This document shows, piece after piece, positions 14,501-26,571 of a DNA stretch of 64,000 bases. The notes beneath the pieces were generated by a model. It was not told the DNA's origin, made no database searches, and was given only the letters and a program-made list of their open reading frames with translations. Source of the DNA: Chrysomallon squamiferum. Lineage: Eukaryota; Mollusca; Gastropoda; Neomphalida; Peltospiridae. Position 1 is the first letter of the stretch, and every line of letters starts with the position of its first letter. Position numbers and translations under genes: made by a program. The stretch covers positions 6,821,976-6,885,975 of the forward strand of contig CM022665.1 in NCBI GenBank assembly GCA_012295275.1, read 5' to 3'.

Positions 14501-15458
14501 TCCTGTATTTGTATACTGTAACCTATTATAACTGTTTCTGTTTTATAACTGTATTCTTGTCTGTTTTGTGTTTATAGTCACGCTGACTTTGGCAAATAAA
14601 TAAACTGAAATTGTATTGTAGTAATAGCTGCAGTACAGTATCATCTTGTTGTTACCGTTTGACTGAGCACACAGATACAACAACAATTAATGAGTACTGG
14701 GACAATGACAGACCATCACTGGTACATTTCAGCTTGTACCACTAAGCAGACACAATTCTAAGATCATTTATACAAGTTGTCAACTTTGCAGGCCATAACC
14801 ATTTTATCTATGCTGTTTGTAAAGTTAGGTTTTACTCATTATGACAACATGTTAGTTATTCTGACAATTCATTATAATCTGAAATACACATTTTATAATC
14901 AAACTATATGCAGAACCTGGCAATTCTGTAATCTCATTGTACTTACCAAAATGTTATGCATGCCAAGATAAAGACGACTGAGACAAACAAGAAGACACCA
15001 AGAGCAGGCTATGACAACTCCTAGGATAAAGGGGTACTGAAAGATAAAAAATTTTTTTTACCTTTTTAACAAGCACCAACAAATAACTGTGCAGCAAAGT
15101 TGAATATTAATTAAGTATCTGTTTTGTTATTTACAATGTTCTACAAATGTTAGGAATCTAAGATACTATTTGTAGATCATATTATTATAATTGTTTTAAA
15201 AGTTCTTTCAAAATCTACCTAACAACTGAACAATATTTAATATATAAAAAAGTGATGGGCATTATTTATTAATTTACATTTTACATTAAAAAAACAACAA
15301 CAAAAAAACCTTAAAAAACAAAATGTTATAATTTGCTCAATGAACTTTATTTATTAAAGCAATAATGCAACAGGGCAACTTTACTGAATGTCATAATTTT
15401 GTAAATAACATGCTTTAACCACTGTTAATATTTATTTTTATAATTATTTTAGTATATA

Positions 15459-15510
<52 letters not shown>

Positions 15511-17385
15511 ATAATAATTAAAATAATAAACCTAATTAAAGCAGACGTATGAGAAATCTGTAAGCATTTTTGTGTATTTTTCAACAAACAATGATATCAT
15601 GAAAAAAAGAAAATATCAGTTTTGTTGCATTATCATAAAGAGGCCAGTTTTGTATTATATTAGAAAAACATGATGAGCAGAACTATAAAATGCTCTGAGG
15701 CTATTTGTTCATACTGCCAGAAGCACATTTAAAACAATTTTTTTCATAGATCTTTTCTGCATTATTAAATTGATTCAAAATCACTTCAAAATAAAGTAGT
15801 TAACATTAACACTCTTGAAAATTTTCATACATATTTGAATGTGCCTCTATTTTTAAATCAATTCACATTTATTTACATTAATCATTTGGAAGATAAAATA
15901 TATTTACAAACTGAGATATTCAGAGCATTAACTGCCAAAAAATCAGATACCATCCTCACAAAGTCATGTAACAAAATTCTTATTATCTAGCATATAATTT
16001 AAACTGAACAAAAATATTTTATCAGATAAACATAGTACTAAACAAACCCAAAAGTAGAACAAAGTTATCTTTTGATATCAGTTCTTTTTAAACATTGCTT
16101 CACTGTTTTTCAAATTTTGCTAATTTATTTTGTATTTGTACAGATTTAAAATAATAATAATAAAAAAAATCTAATAATAAATTAAATAATAACATTAGTA
16201 ATATTCATAGTTTGCTCTTGCACTGAAAATAATGAGTTTTTATAAATGTATGTTACAAAAATTACAGTTTTGGGGAAGTATTAAAACACATAACATTTTT
16301 ATCCCTGTAGCTGACTATTTTCATTGCTTTCTGTCACTTACTGAAAGACTGATTTAAATATTTGGATATGCAATATTACATGCTCTGAGGTAATGAGTTT
16401 AATCAAATTTAAATGTGTTGATGACAGATGCCATAAACATTTGGCTGCATTTTTAATTAAAATCTATATATGTTATAACTATTAATAACTTTCGACCTTT
16501 CAAATATGTAACTCAGTTTAAAGAGGTGTTATTTTATTTTATCTAATGCTACTATACAAATACTTAAAATCTGATTTTCCCTCCCACCAAAGTCTGACTA
16601 AACGTTACCTCTTGGTATCTTTCAGCTGTCAAAATTAGCAGTGAAAAAGGAATTGCTGTCCCACAAATGGCATGCGTGGATGGCATTCCATATTCTAATT
16701 CATATCTTGTCTCAAGTCGAACAACTGGTGGTGATTTGGGACGTGGAAAACGAACGATGTCTTTTGTTGCTTGTCCGAAGTACATACATATGGCCCACAG
16801 CAAGCAAACTTTGCGAGTTATAACGGCGTCCATGTTCCAGAAGGAAAAGGAATAAAACAAGATGTAAAATATTCCGTTTCCAAGTCCGGCACCAAATGAA
16901 AATAAATAATACAAAATGTTGTTTTCAATTCGATACGGAATTGTTCCAGTACGAATTACATTTTGCTTCTTGATTACTTTGACTTTTCGTTCGGAGTCAC
17001 ATGTGTCCGAAGTGGCTACCGGTACATACTTGCGCTGTATTAAACCGTTTTTATGCTGCATTCGAAAATTTTCCATATCGGTGTTGGCTTTATTTTGACG
17101 CTGTTCGCTGCCCATATCAATATTCCCATGAAATGACGTTGCAAATTGGGAATCTGCACTGATGGGTACCTCTCCGTTACAAATTAGCGTTGCCTTCCCA
17201 ACAGAGAAGTCGTTCAAGACATGACCATTATTACTGCAATCACAAGTATCGTGCGTTTTGCTGCATTTATCACTTGATGTTTCTGAATCGTCTTCGGTTA
17301 CGACTGTTAATCCACAAAAGTGCTGAAATGTTGCAACTACATCCGGATCAAGAGTGTAGCTGAGAAATCTGGCAAACAATGACAT
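11534..17385 (-). CDS. SGPP: Sphingosine-1-phosphate phosphatase
   Basis: This enzyme removes phosphate from sphingosine-1-phosphate at the ER membrane, feeding sphingosine back to ceramide synthesis. Coding exons are 17385-16609, 15036-14947 and 12103-11534 (259 codons, 30 codons, 189 codons plus TAA); all junctions are phase 0 with GT-AG. The total is 478 residues, against about 440 for human SGPP1. The start [15 protein letters not shown] aligns with the vertebrate N-terminus, so ATG 17383-17385 is preferred over an in-frame GTG upstream. All three PAP2/LPP catalytic motifs are intact: K208-x6-R215-P216 (KDIVRFPRP), PSTH 235-238 in YGMPSTHA, and S279-R280...H286...D290 spanning the exon 2/3 junction. 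[11 protein letters not shown] and VELPYKYIT are family signatures. Several hydrophobic membrane segments follow residue 160. A polar insert (about residues 30-125) between the N-terminal helix and the first membrane span is longer than in vertebrates. I cannot assign it to SGPP1 or SGPP2. Confidence 0.95.
13431..13800 (+). pseudogene. Fragment of MULE/FLYWCH-type transposon protein
   Basis: Inside SGPP intron 2, on the opposite strand, an open frame carries [17 protein letters not shown], then a spaced P-H-F-x(2)-I-K-T-x-LY-x(4)-HK block. After a frame change it continues [13 protein letters not shown] (about 13735-13775). The order PIPRIYxE, then PxFxxxKxxLYxxRxK, then LPxxxxDIxLEGxW is a pattern I recognise from proteins of Mutator-like (MULE) elements abundant in molluscs and other invertebrates, where it sits between the FLYWCH zinc finger and the transposase. 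The catalytic domain is absent and the frame is broken, so this is a relic. No terminal repeats were identified. Family call from memory of the motif order. Confidence 0.55.
14030..14155 (+). repeat. Degenerate mollusc-type SINE fragment
   Basis: The order of short blocks TAAAAGATCCCTTGCTG, then AGAGTAGCCCAT, then ATCTCTGTGATCCTTAACCA matches the core of a short interspersed element seen in very many gastropod and bivalve genomes. The copy is diverged and lacks a clear tRNA-like head and a clean tail. It lies in SGPP intron 2. It is the main sequence clue to lineage. Confidence 0.6.
15462..15505. repeat. (TA)n microsatellite in SGPP intron 1
   Basis: About 44 bases of alternating T and A, able to form a cruciform. 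Confidence 0.95.
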
Positions 17386-19140
17386 GTCGGAGTGAGGTTT
17401 AGATGTTGTTTTCACCCCTGCACTCGGTCATGGCATTTCCAGTCCTGCTACAAATTAGAGGTCGCTTCGCCTTGCCTGAACTAATGGGTAGATAACTGCA
17501 CTGGCTACAACTGTCATCGACATCGTTACATGTGGCTTTTATTCGATAATAGTAAGAGTAAAAATTGCAGTGAAAATAAATAAACAACAACAACAACCAT
17601 AATATATTATTGAAATTAAATAAATTTGAATAGTAAAGCCAAAAACTGAATTTCAAGATCAATAAGTTAAGTTATTCTTTATTTTGATACGTCTGCTCGT
17701 GATGGTTGTCATTTAAAAAAATTATTTTTGTAGTACCTATTTGGAAGAGCAAGAAAATAATAATTTTTTATTATAAAAAATACTACTACTGCTAATAATA
17801 AAATTAAATAAAATAATTAATAATAATAAATATAAATTGTTATTATACGTTTTCCAAATGATTCGTTATGTGCTTCTCACGTGGTTTAATTTTGCACTTT
17901 TTTTTACACGGGGTCCTTTTCCACCTACACCCTCCGTCCATAGGTAATAGTTTAATAAAGTTTAGTTTGTGAAATGATACATTGAATCACTTGCTACGTA
18001 AAAATCTAGAATGTATAATGTATCATTTATAATAGCTGAAAAGTAAATGACTAAATAATATAGTGGTTTAATCTGTTAAAACATTAATAACAAAAACAAA
18101 ACAAAAAAGAATAACTCACTGTTGTCCTTAATTATTTTCCTTTTTTAAATACCGAAATATGTCATTTAACTATTTGACCGAACAAACGATAACAACGAAA
18201 TGTATCAGAATTAGATCAACATCCAGAGATGACAGATGACAATACACGCGATCAAAGTTCAGACTGCGCAAATATGTATTCCACTCTGCATATGCATACA
18301 GGAACAATTAATAGATAATATCAGCACATGTATAAATTAATAAAATAAATACATCTGGTATGTACTGTGAGGTAAATGACGACTGGTTTAAACATTAGAT
18401 TTAGTACAGATTTAAACACAAGTAACTTTAAGCACAATCGTGGACTAGCAAAGCTATATTAATTTTGATGTGTGTGTGATTACAAAAATTAAAAATAAAA
18501 TAAAAATAAATAAATACAAATCGAATGCAGTCATAAAAATACTATTTTGCTGTTACAGGATATAAACAGGATATATCTAACTAGTATAAGAATGCTTTTA
18601 TTATAAAATCAGTCCAATGGCAACAACCACGTTTTTTTTTATGACAAGCATATTTTAGCATCGACCTAATATGTTTTGTTATTATTGTTGGTGGTGGTGG
18701 TGGCGGCGTTTTCAGTGAAAGGCACCCTTAGGTGAACATATCTTAAAGTTCGTTTTAAATGACTAGGTAAAATCGATCAAAATGCGTTCGTCGAGCTTGC
18801 GATATGAACATCCATGTATATACGACATGCAATATACGTTAAACGGGAATCAGCGAGCTCGTATAATATTTCACAATAGTGCCATTTAAAAGTATGTATT
18901 TTTAAAGTAAAATCTTAGTTGTGTGTGCATGTCTCTGTGTGTTTAAAGACGTCACACTATTAAGGAGCATGCAATCATTGCCCTTATCTTTAGAAACGTT
19001 TTTTTTAGATAACACAAATTTCCTTTTAATGGATTTCCAGCAAAACACAGTAAGACTAAATTGACAACCTGCCTCGAAACATCCACTGTGTTCTCGAGCA
19101 CCATTTTTACTTGCTTAGCACAAGTACAACTCAATGCATA
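17386..19140. other. SGPP upstream region
   Basis: Sequence 5' of the SGPP start. The first several hundred bases (to about 17530) are richer in GC and CpG than the surroundings and probably include the 5' UTR and promoter, but I cannot place the start site. Further out are A/T-rich tracts and a short GGT/GGC run (about 18685-18708). No coding exon seen. Confidence 0.4.
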
Positions 19141-19149
19141 CCGGTTTTA

Positions 19150-20130
19150 GCAATAAAATGGATGAGCATTTTCCTTCCATCATCACTTTAAATTTGAAGA
19201 TGGTTCAACAACTCAGTTTGCAAGACAGGACAAGATGTGTGGCTCACCGTTTAAATGTAAGCCTAAATGTTATCTGTAGACAATGGAAGAGTTTCAGGAC
19301 GACTATTTCTATTTAGAATTGCTCCTCTTGTGGAAGACCACGATCAACAACACGAGAAGACCGTTTCGTGATGATAACGGAGTTGCGACATCGTTTTGTG
19401 ACTGTAGGGCGTCTTCGTGATCAACTCAGAGCTGCCACAGGCAACACTGTGCCTGACCAGACCTTTAAGAATCATGTCATCTGCGAGACCAAGGTTTACC
19501 ACGTCGGCGTCCCGTAGTCCGACCACAGCTACTTGTCCGTCACAGAAGGGTCCGCCTTTATTGATGTAGATGTTATATCCAGTGGTACTGTGGGCAGTGG
19601 GCAAATACATTATTCACAGATGAGTTATGGTACTTGTTCTAGTTCAGTGGTAGCCGGGTTCGTGTTGCCATTGTCAAGGAGAATAGTGTAATGGTGTGGG
19701 CGGGCATGAATCACAGAGCCCCTCTGTATATCATGAATGGATATCTGACTGGTTAGCGTTATAACAACGAGATTGTTCAACCTTTTGAATTTCCACTTCT
19801 GCAGCGGATTGGACCAGGAACTTGGTCGCAGGATGACACTGCAAGATCTCATCATGCCAGGTTGGTGACCGACTTCCTTCAGCAGCAGCAGGAGGTTCAC
19901 CCATAGAGTATGCGTTGGATGAACTAAGACGGCGATTTCACATCCATGCCGTCATTCCAGCAACTGGCTCAGCAATTAGTTTCAGAATGGTAAGCGATTC
20001 CTCAACGTTATTTCCAGCGCCTGGTTAACGGCATGTGCCAACATTGTCAAGAATGTATGAATGCTAATAGCGGCAACACCAGTTACTGATGCTTCTACTA
20101 CATATGAACATAATGTTTTAGGGGTGCATG
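19150..20130 (+). pseudogene. Decayed Tc1-like transposase
   Basis: Reading + and switching frames at several breaks reveals a Tc1/mariner transposase. There is a helix-turn-helix region (RTRCVAHRLNVSLNVICRQW, about 19226-19285), a GRPRSTTREDR linker, the catalytic-domain block SVMVWAGM...PLYIMNGYLTG (about 19685-19755), SQDDTARSHHARLVTDFLQQ (about 19828-19885, containing the second catalytic Asp region), and the terminal IPQRYFQRLVNGMCQHC (about 19995-20045). At least two frameshifts and several stops make it inactive. I could not identify terminal inverted repeats, so the element borders are open. Confidence 0.82.
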
Positions 20131-20397
20131 ACTTTCTCCATCTGGACAGTAAACTAGTTTCCAAGCAAAGGTTTTTTCTTTTGTGTTTTCTGTTCTCGAC
20201 ACATCAGATAAATAATCTGTCATCGGTCGTCACATTAGCTTATTTTTAATTGCACAAATATTTTTTTACCTTTAACTCCTTTTCAGTAGTGTGTGCATCT
20301 ATGTGTTGTACACATCTAAATATTGGATAGATTAAACGAAATTGTGATGCATCAAATTCTCATGCCCAGAAACCTAAGTGCCGATTCAACGTAAGGC

Positions 20398-20925
20398 CAC
20401 TATACACCAAACACGATTTTATTAACTATTTTCGCCGTAATGTTGAAAAAGGACACGCGTGCAGACCAAATGCGGTTGTTGCCACGGCTGAAGTCCGTGG
20501 CACACCTGATGAGATTTTCGCAGTACATTTCTTCACTATTTTCACCGAGATATAGAAAAGACGATGGCAGAGGATTTTTGCGTTATCCAGTGGCGTGCAG
20601 AGATCTGGTGATGCCCGGGGCCATCTCCTTGATTGTATACACCAAAAACTCAAGTATAAGGCCTAGTACTGAGAAATATTATGAGAAAGGAAGATATTTT
20701 GAATATGTAAACACAGATGAAACACACAATAAAAACTTTATTAAATTTCAGTATAAATTAACCAAATTTTTAAAATTATTTCTTTTATTCGTGAAATCGC
20801 ACTGATAAACGCTAGCAAAATCGCGTTCGGTCTACATGCAGTGATACACTGGTAACGCAGCGGAATTTCCGCTAACTCGTGTTCTACTTTCGCGGAGACT
20901 GGTAAACATTGTAAAATCGTGCTAA
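20398..20925. mobile_element. Non-autonomous TIR element (MITE-like), borders provisional
   Basis: CACTATACACCAAACACGAT (from 20398, continuing TTTAT) has an imperfect inverted counterpart at 20815-20843, whose reverse complement reads CACTGCATGTAGACCGAACG then CGATTTTGC. A second, shorter match (CACGATTTTA) is inverted at about 20914-20925. The interior is unusually rich in CpG for the window. It also holds a perfect 8-bp stem, TGCCACGG/CCGTGGCA at 20480-20487 and 20495-20502, around a 7-base loop. The open frame at 20440-20805 resembles no protein I know and is probably incidental. The superfamily is not assigned. Confidence 0.45.
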
Positions 20926-21294
20926 GTACCTGACATCCAGATTGATGGAGAAAAGTATAATAGGTGTTTAACTAATGATAAAAAATCTATCAAGATTAAA
21001 CTGGTGCATTTCAAGTGCAGTGACTCATGCTGACATTCATTCATGACTGCTTGATCAGTAGAGTAACAATCACAAGATGATATCAACTTTCATCAGTAAA
21101 TGATGTTCCTATCGAACCAGTCAGCACCAGTCAAATACCTTGTATCTGGAAATGTGTATTGTGTACTACGTTTGCCACACTTGTTTACCAACTTCTTTCA
21201 GCCAAGGTCTGGTTTTCATTAATTGGCGATAATCTCTAATTTTCCATAACTTGTGCTGTTCTACCTATATTTGTTCCAACACGTGTAACTGAAG

Positions 21295-21325
<31 letters not shown>

Positions 21326-21350
21326 ATACCGTGATAAAATATCAAATAAA

Positions 21351-21351
<1 letters not shown>

Positions 21352-21376
<25 letters not shown>
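21352..21376. repeat. (CA)n microsatellite
   Basis: Uninterrupted CA dinucleotides, about 12 units. Confidence 0.95.
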
Positions 21377-21381
<5 letters not shown>

Positions 21382-22191
21382 CATATTTATTCTATTTTCT
21401 TCATCAGTTAAAAGAATTATTTTTGTAATGGCATTTCTCTCATTTACTGCAATTTTCACAATTCTATTTGATTTACAATAATAATGTTTTGAATGGTATC
21501 AATTCATGAATGACAAAAATAAATAAATAAATAAAAATAATAAACAGAAATAAATAGAAAAAATAAATGACAAAATAATATAATATATCTATATATATAT
21601 ATATAGATATATTAATTTTTTTTAAATTTCTAAAAATAAAAAGTAAGAAAGGAGGGAAGGAAAAGTACATCTATTGAACTATTGGAAACAAAACGAAGAA
21701 AAAGGATAGTCATAAAACATCAAAACTTATCAATAAAACCCAACACAGATCAAAGTAGGCAGGGAGGTAAGGAAGTTAACACAATTTAATTTGTAGGTAT
21801 TATTATTTATCATCATCATCATTTTCAAAACTAAATTTGAATAGTCACACACTTATCTAAATGGACAATGTAAGCAAAATAAGTATGCTAACTGAACAGC
21901 TGCTAACTTACTACTTTATTTTAAACACATTTAGAGCATCAGTCTGAACAGTCACATCTTACTCATTTTCACTGATGTCACTGGTTTACAAGCTATCCCA
22001 GCATGCAATATATCATGGTCACTTTACTTTTTCATTTCACAGCAGTTAACAGTAACACAGATGCTTGTTCCAAGTTATAGAAGTCCTTCATCCATGTATC
22101 ATTTTAGAATGTAGCCAGTTAACAAACTGTTTATATAATGAAGTTTGTTGCCTACAATTGAAAACCAACCCCTAATTTTATATAATTTTAT

Positions 22192-22227
<36 letters not shown>

Positions 22228-22700
22228 ATTATTTTTTTTTTGTAGCAAAGTAACAGTAGATGTGCACATCTCATGTTAGAAAAAGTGGGACTGACATCAT
22301 GTGATAACAAGCAATTGATGAGGAAATTTTTAAATTATTATTAAAATAACCTATATTCAATCTTAAAATTTCCACTTCCATGCAGTTTTTATTTTTAAAA
22401 GGATTCACAATGACTAGAGATTAGCTATTACCAAAAAAAACAACAACTGAATAATGATAGTTGACTTAACTTTAAACTTTTAAACTAAATTTTAGCTGAA
22501 AGATTTTTTAAATGTAAAAATAATCCTTTTGTTTTTGTTAATATATATTTCTTTTCAAAATAAGAACCAAACAGACTAGAGAATTCATATGTTCTGACAA
22601 ATATACTGCTCATAAATAATTTATTTTCTTTCACTAACATTTCATGTTCTATGTCAAAATTAACATCATTATTTCAGGTGAAAAAAATGAGAAATAAGTG

Positions 22701-22731
22701 TATGTATGTATGTGTGTATATACATATACAC

Positions 22732-22788
<57 letters not shown>

Positions 22789-22808
22789 TATATAAATATA
22801 TATATATT
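22701..22808. repeat. Compound TATG/TATA/CA microsatellite
   Basis: TGTATG units run into TATACATA, then TA, CA and TA blocks again. The whole stretch is nearly all alternating purine and pyrimidine. Confidence 0.9.
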
Positions 22809-25770
22809 TTTTTAACAAATATATACCATGTTTTATTATTTACAATTGAAATAAAACACTTTTAATGAAATTAAAAACTTTTTATACAGATTACTTTATA
22901 CAATTTACTACTTCTATTTAGTGTTAAAGAACATAAAAGAATATATATGGTATACTAGTTACAACAGATAACTATCTATTGATTTGGGGTAAGAAAAGTT
23001 CAGCCTTCTACCTAAGTGGCTGGCAGATGTCCATTTCAAGAATTAGTAACACTAGTAATTACTTACCAAGCTACAAATTTTAACAGTAACAAAATACATC
23101 AACACAGGTGGACATCAACAGTTAGCTTTTTGCATTAGGTACAAACTAACATTGTTAATTACCAAACATTTAAATTATAATCATAGCTCTATTATATCCA
23201 TTATGACAATTGGGAATGAAGATCATAATGAACAATTTAAAAAAATTAAAACCAAATATCAATAATACCAGTTAATTTTTAATTGAATGAATCAATTAGA
23301 TCTGTTGGAAAAAAAAAAAAAAAAAAATATATATATAAATAATAATTTAAAAAATAAGATACTAGTCCTCAAATGCAAAGCACAAAATATTTTAGCCAAT
23401 TTATTTAGTATCTGAACAGGTTTTGTACGTGAAGTTACATTCATACCATTTAAGACATTAACATGCATTTTGACCAAATGAGATCTAATGGGCGTTTATA
23501 AAATATTACCTGTTAAAATGGCTATCATTCTACAATCATTTAATTTCTAATGTTTTGAAAAATATTTCTATTTATGGACTATTAATATTACTGATGATTA
23601 TTGCTATTTATCCTTCTATAAATACTGGAAGACATATATATTATTATTCATGTTTCATTTAGGTTCTGTAAAAGCAATGTATTTCCATTTTATAAAACAC
23701 AAACAACTTGTGGAAAATTATTTCATTATTGATTTTTTTATTTCATTTTACCTATTCAAGGGTGTGCAATGTTTCTTGAACATAAAACATTTCAGTGGCA
23801 ATATATTTAAGATAAAAATCAATTAACCATTTAACATTCATTTCATAATTGACATTTTAAAACATTTCTGAATTTTTTATCTCCAATTTTTTATTTTTTG
23901 ACCAATATTTATTTTCTCTGCATGCATCATTAAATTATACTGCAGAGCTTGTAATGTATATGGAGTAATCAGTTTCTAGCATTTAAGAACTTTGAAAATA
24001 TCTTCCGCATTTTGAGCTTAACATGTTACTGCTAAAGTAATTTGAAATGTACAGAAATTGATACAATTCCAAATGTAAAAATTCTAAAATATTTTCTAAT
24101 CACAGGATTTGTGCATGAGATTAGTTTTTGAAGGTATGTTGGTAATTAAAATAGATAAAGCAGTCCTTGAGTTGAGCTAACTTTAGATGTCTTATACATT
24201 TGGATACATTAATTCAACATTAAAATTATTAATAACAACATATTGTAACAAAACTTATTCTATAATTAATGTCAAGTAATATACTTGTTGTACCAAAATC
24301 AGCAGACACAAAGCAAACAAAAGTTAACACACAAGATGGTCTGCTAATATAACAGTAGTATGCCATCAGTCAACATTTCTTAAATAAAACGTTTGAAATT
24401 TACTTTTTCAAAGGTAGCCATGATGCTGAAGGGAGTGGATCGCAAGGACCAACATACTGAACTAAAGTCATGAAGATTACATAAAATACTTTTAAAATCT
24501 ATTTGCTCTTTTTTCTTTGTACAATATCTTACAATGTGAACCCCACAAATTAACATCCTATATGTTATATAATAATAATTATTTTGTTTTAATTTTTAAT
24601 GTGTACAAAATTCTATTAGAGATATGTAAACATTATCTAGTCTCTAAAGGCATTTTGTGGTTACAAAAGAACCATAATCATTAAATATTCACATTAAAAT
24701 ACAAATCAACAAAATAATTTGGTGATGTCATCTTGTGGATGTTGTATAGCCTAGTCAGTTCATTAGTCAGTGACAGCCGTTCAGGTGACAATTTCAAGTA
24801 TGTGAACCACTCATTACAGTTCCAAGAACAACACTGCAAGTTTTTCTTCCTGTAAAGCATAATAACAAGTCCACACACAATATCTCTCACAAATTAATGT
24901 AGAAAAAATATCCTCTTAATCTACATGCATTTTCATGATTCCATTTTAAAAAATGTACATACTGACATGCACACACACACCACACATACATAAAAATAAA
25001 AAATAAATTCCCTCAACAAAGATCTGCTAATAGAATGCAGTAAAACCTTAGTTGCTTTCCCAAATATCAACTCTTCCAAGATTCTTTAAAAGAAAAATGA
25101 AAACAGAAATGGATTGCTTAGTTAATTTCATTAGGATTTTTACATCTTTAAATAACGGATGACAGAATAATTTTGTGAAATCTTTTATATACCTTTCCCA
25201 ATTTAAAATGGGAATGAAATAATTTTATTAAGCTTGCACATGGGAAGCATGATAAAACAGTTTTAAATTCTCATGTCAATGGCCAACAAGTAGAATTTAA
25301 TTAATTTTATCATTGCCAAGCCATTTTATATATATATATATATATGTATATAAAAAAAAATGCAAAAACAATATTTATTTTAATAAGTTAGAAAAAACAA
25401 CAACCAAAAAAAAAACCATTAAGTAAAATGAATAATACATGATTAAACAATCAGAGATTAATATAACATTTCATTATCTGACAGATTATCTTGCAATATT
25501 AAATGAAAACAAAAAAGGCATTACTGTATTCTGCTGTGGCTAGGATGCCACCACATATCACATTTATTACACTATATATGACCTAAGAGGAGAATCTGTG
25601 TCAAAAATATTGGCACTCTTTGCAGATCCCTGAATACTGAAGATCTGTTCTTGAATATGCTTAACACAGTAAAGAGATAGTGCAGCTTTGTTAGCTTTCA
25701 TCTTTTGATAAGGCCATATATACAGAAGCAGCTGCCATTGTTTTACTGTATGTCTAAGCTAGTACTTTCT

Positions 25771-26532
25771 TCACACAGGACCATTTGGTACAGGACTGTC
25801 TGCCGGTAGTTTCTCGTAAGTGGTTACAGTTTCCTGTGCTTGTGAACTGGAGAAGAAATTAAAAAAATAAACATATTATCAGAATTTCTGCCTTAAAAAA
25901 CAAACAAACCCAGTCATATTCAGGAAAGCTTTTAAAATTTAGGGTTTAACTAGTGTTCATGGAGCAAAAAACATATGTTAAATTTTTTTATCTTAACTAA
26001 TTCCAAAAAAATGAGATGCATTCCGAGTATTAACTGACAATCCTGATACACTTCCAGATGCAAGAGAATAATTGTATCACCATATAATTAATAAAGGTTA
26101 TATTTTTAAGTAATATATCAGATATTATCGAAGTTAAGAAATAAATTCAAAGCAAATAAAAGAACAATACAAATACCTTGCTTCCTGAACTTTTGCATTA
26201 ACATCAAGTGGAGCATCTCCTTCAGCTGGTCCGTTTTTCAGCAGAACTGATTCTGCAGGCTGGTTCATCTTTATTAATCCGGAAGACGCTAGAAAACTAT
26301 CAAGTGAAAGATGTACAGAATATTGTTTCAGTATTTGTTAATTTTGTCAGTTTAAGTATAAAAAAAGTTTTGTATTTTTATCACTTTTATCAATTACTAA
26401 TTAGGTTTGCTTTACAGACACATCAGACTGATAGTATACTTTGATTTCACATAAACAGATATAAAGAAGTATCAATTTAGCACAAACTATTTAGGTAGAC
26501 GAACAGTGAGAGTAAAATGCATGTGTATATAT

Positions 26533-26571
<39 letters not shown>

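Larger units (their letters stand above)
20926..25770. other. Gene-free region downstream of PPP6R
   Basis: AT-rich sequence without recognisable exons. It holds a long A-run (21295-21320), a CA repeat (21352-21376), TA tracts (about 21589-21604, 22194-22216, 25328-25345), a compound TATG/TACA/CA/TA repeat (about 22701-22808) and an A-run at 23310-23327. The portion nearest 25770 is likely the PPP6R 3' UTR. Confidence 0.5.

Noticed and set aside
20440-20805. 121-codon plus-strand open frame
   Set aside because: It lies within the inverted-end element and resembles no transposase. Its second half is low-complexity, so it is probably incidental.
26177-26288. Direct joining of PPP6R exon 28693-28643 to this exon
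   Set aside because: It shifts the frame and ends after about 22 codons, while another frame of this exon continues cleanly into the last exon and stop.
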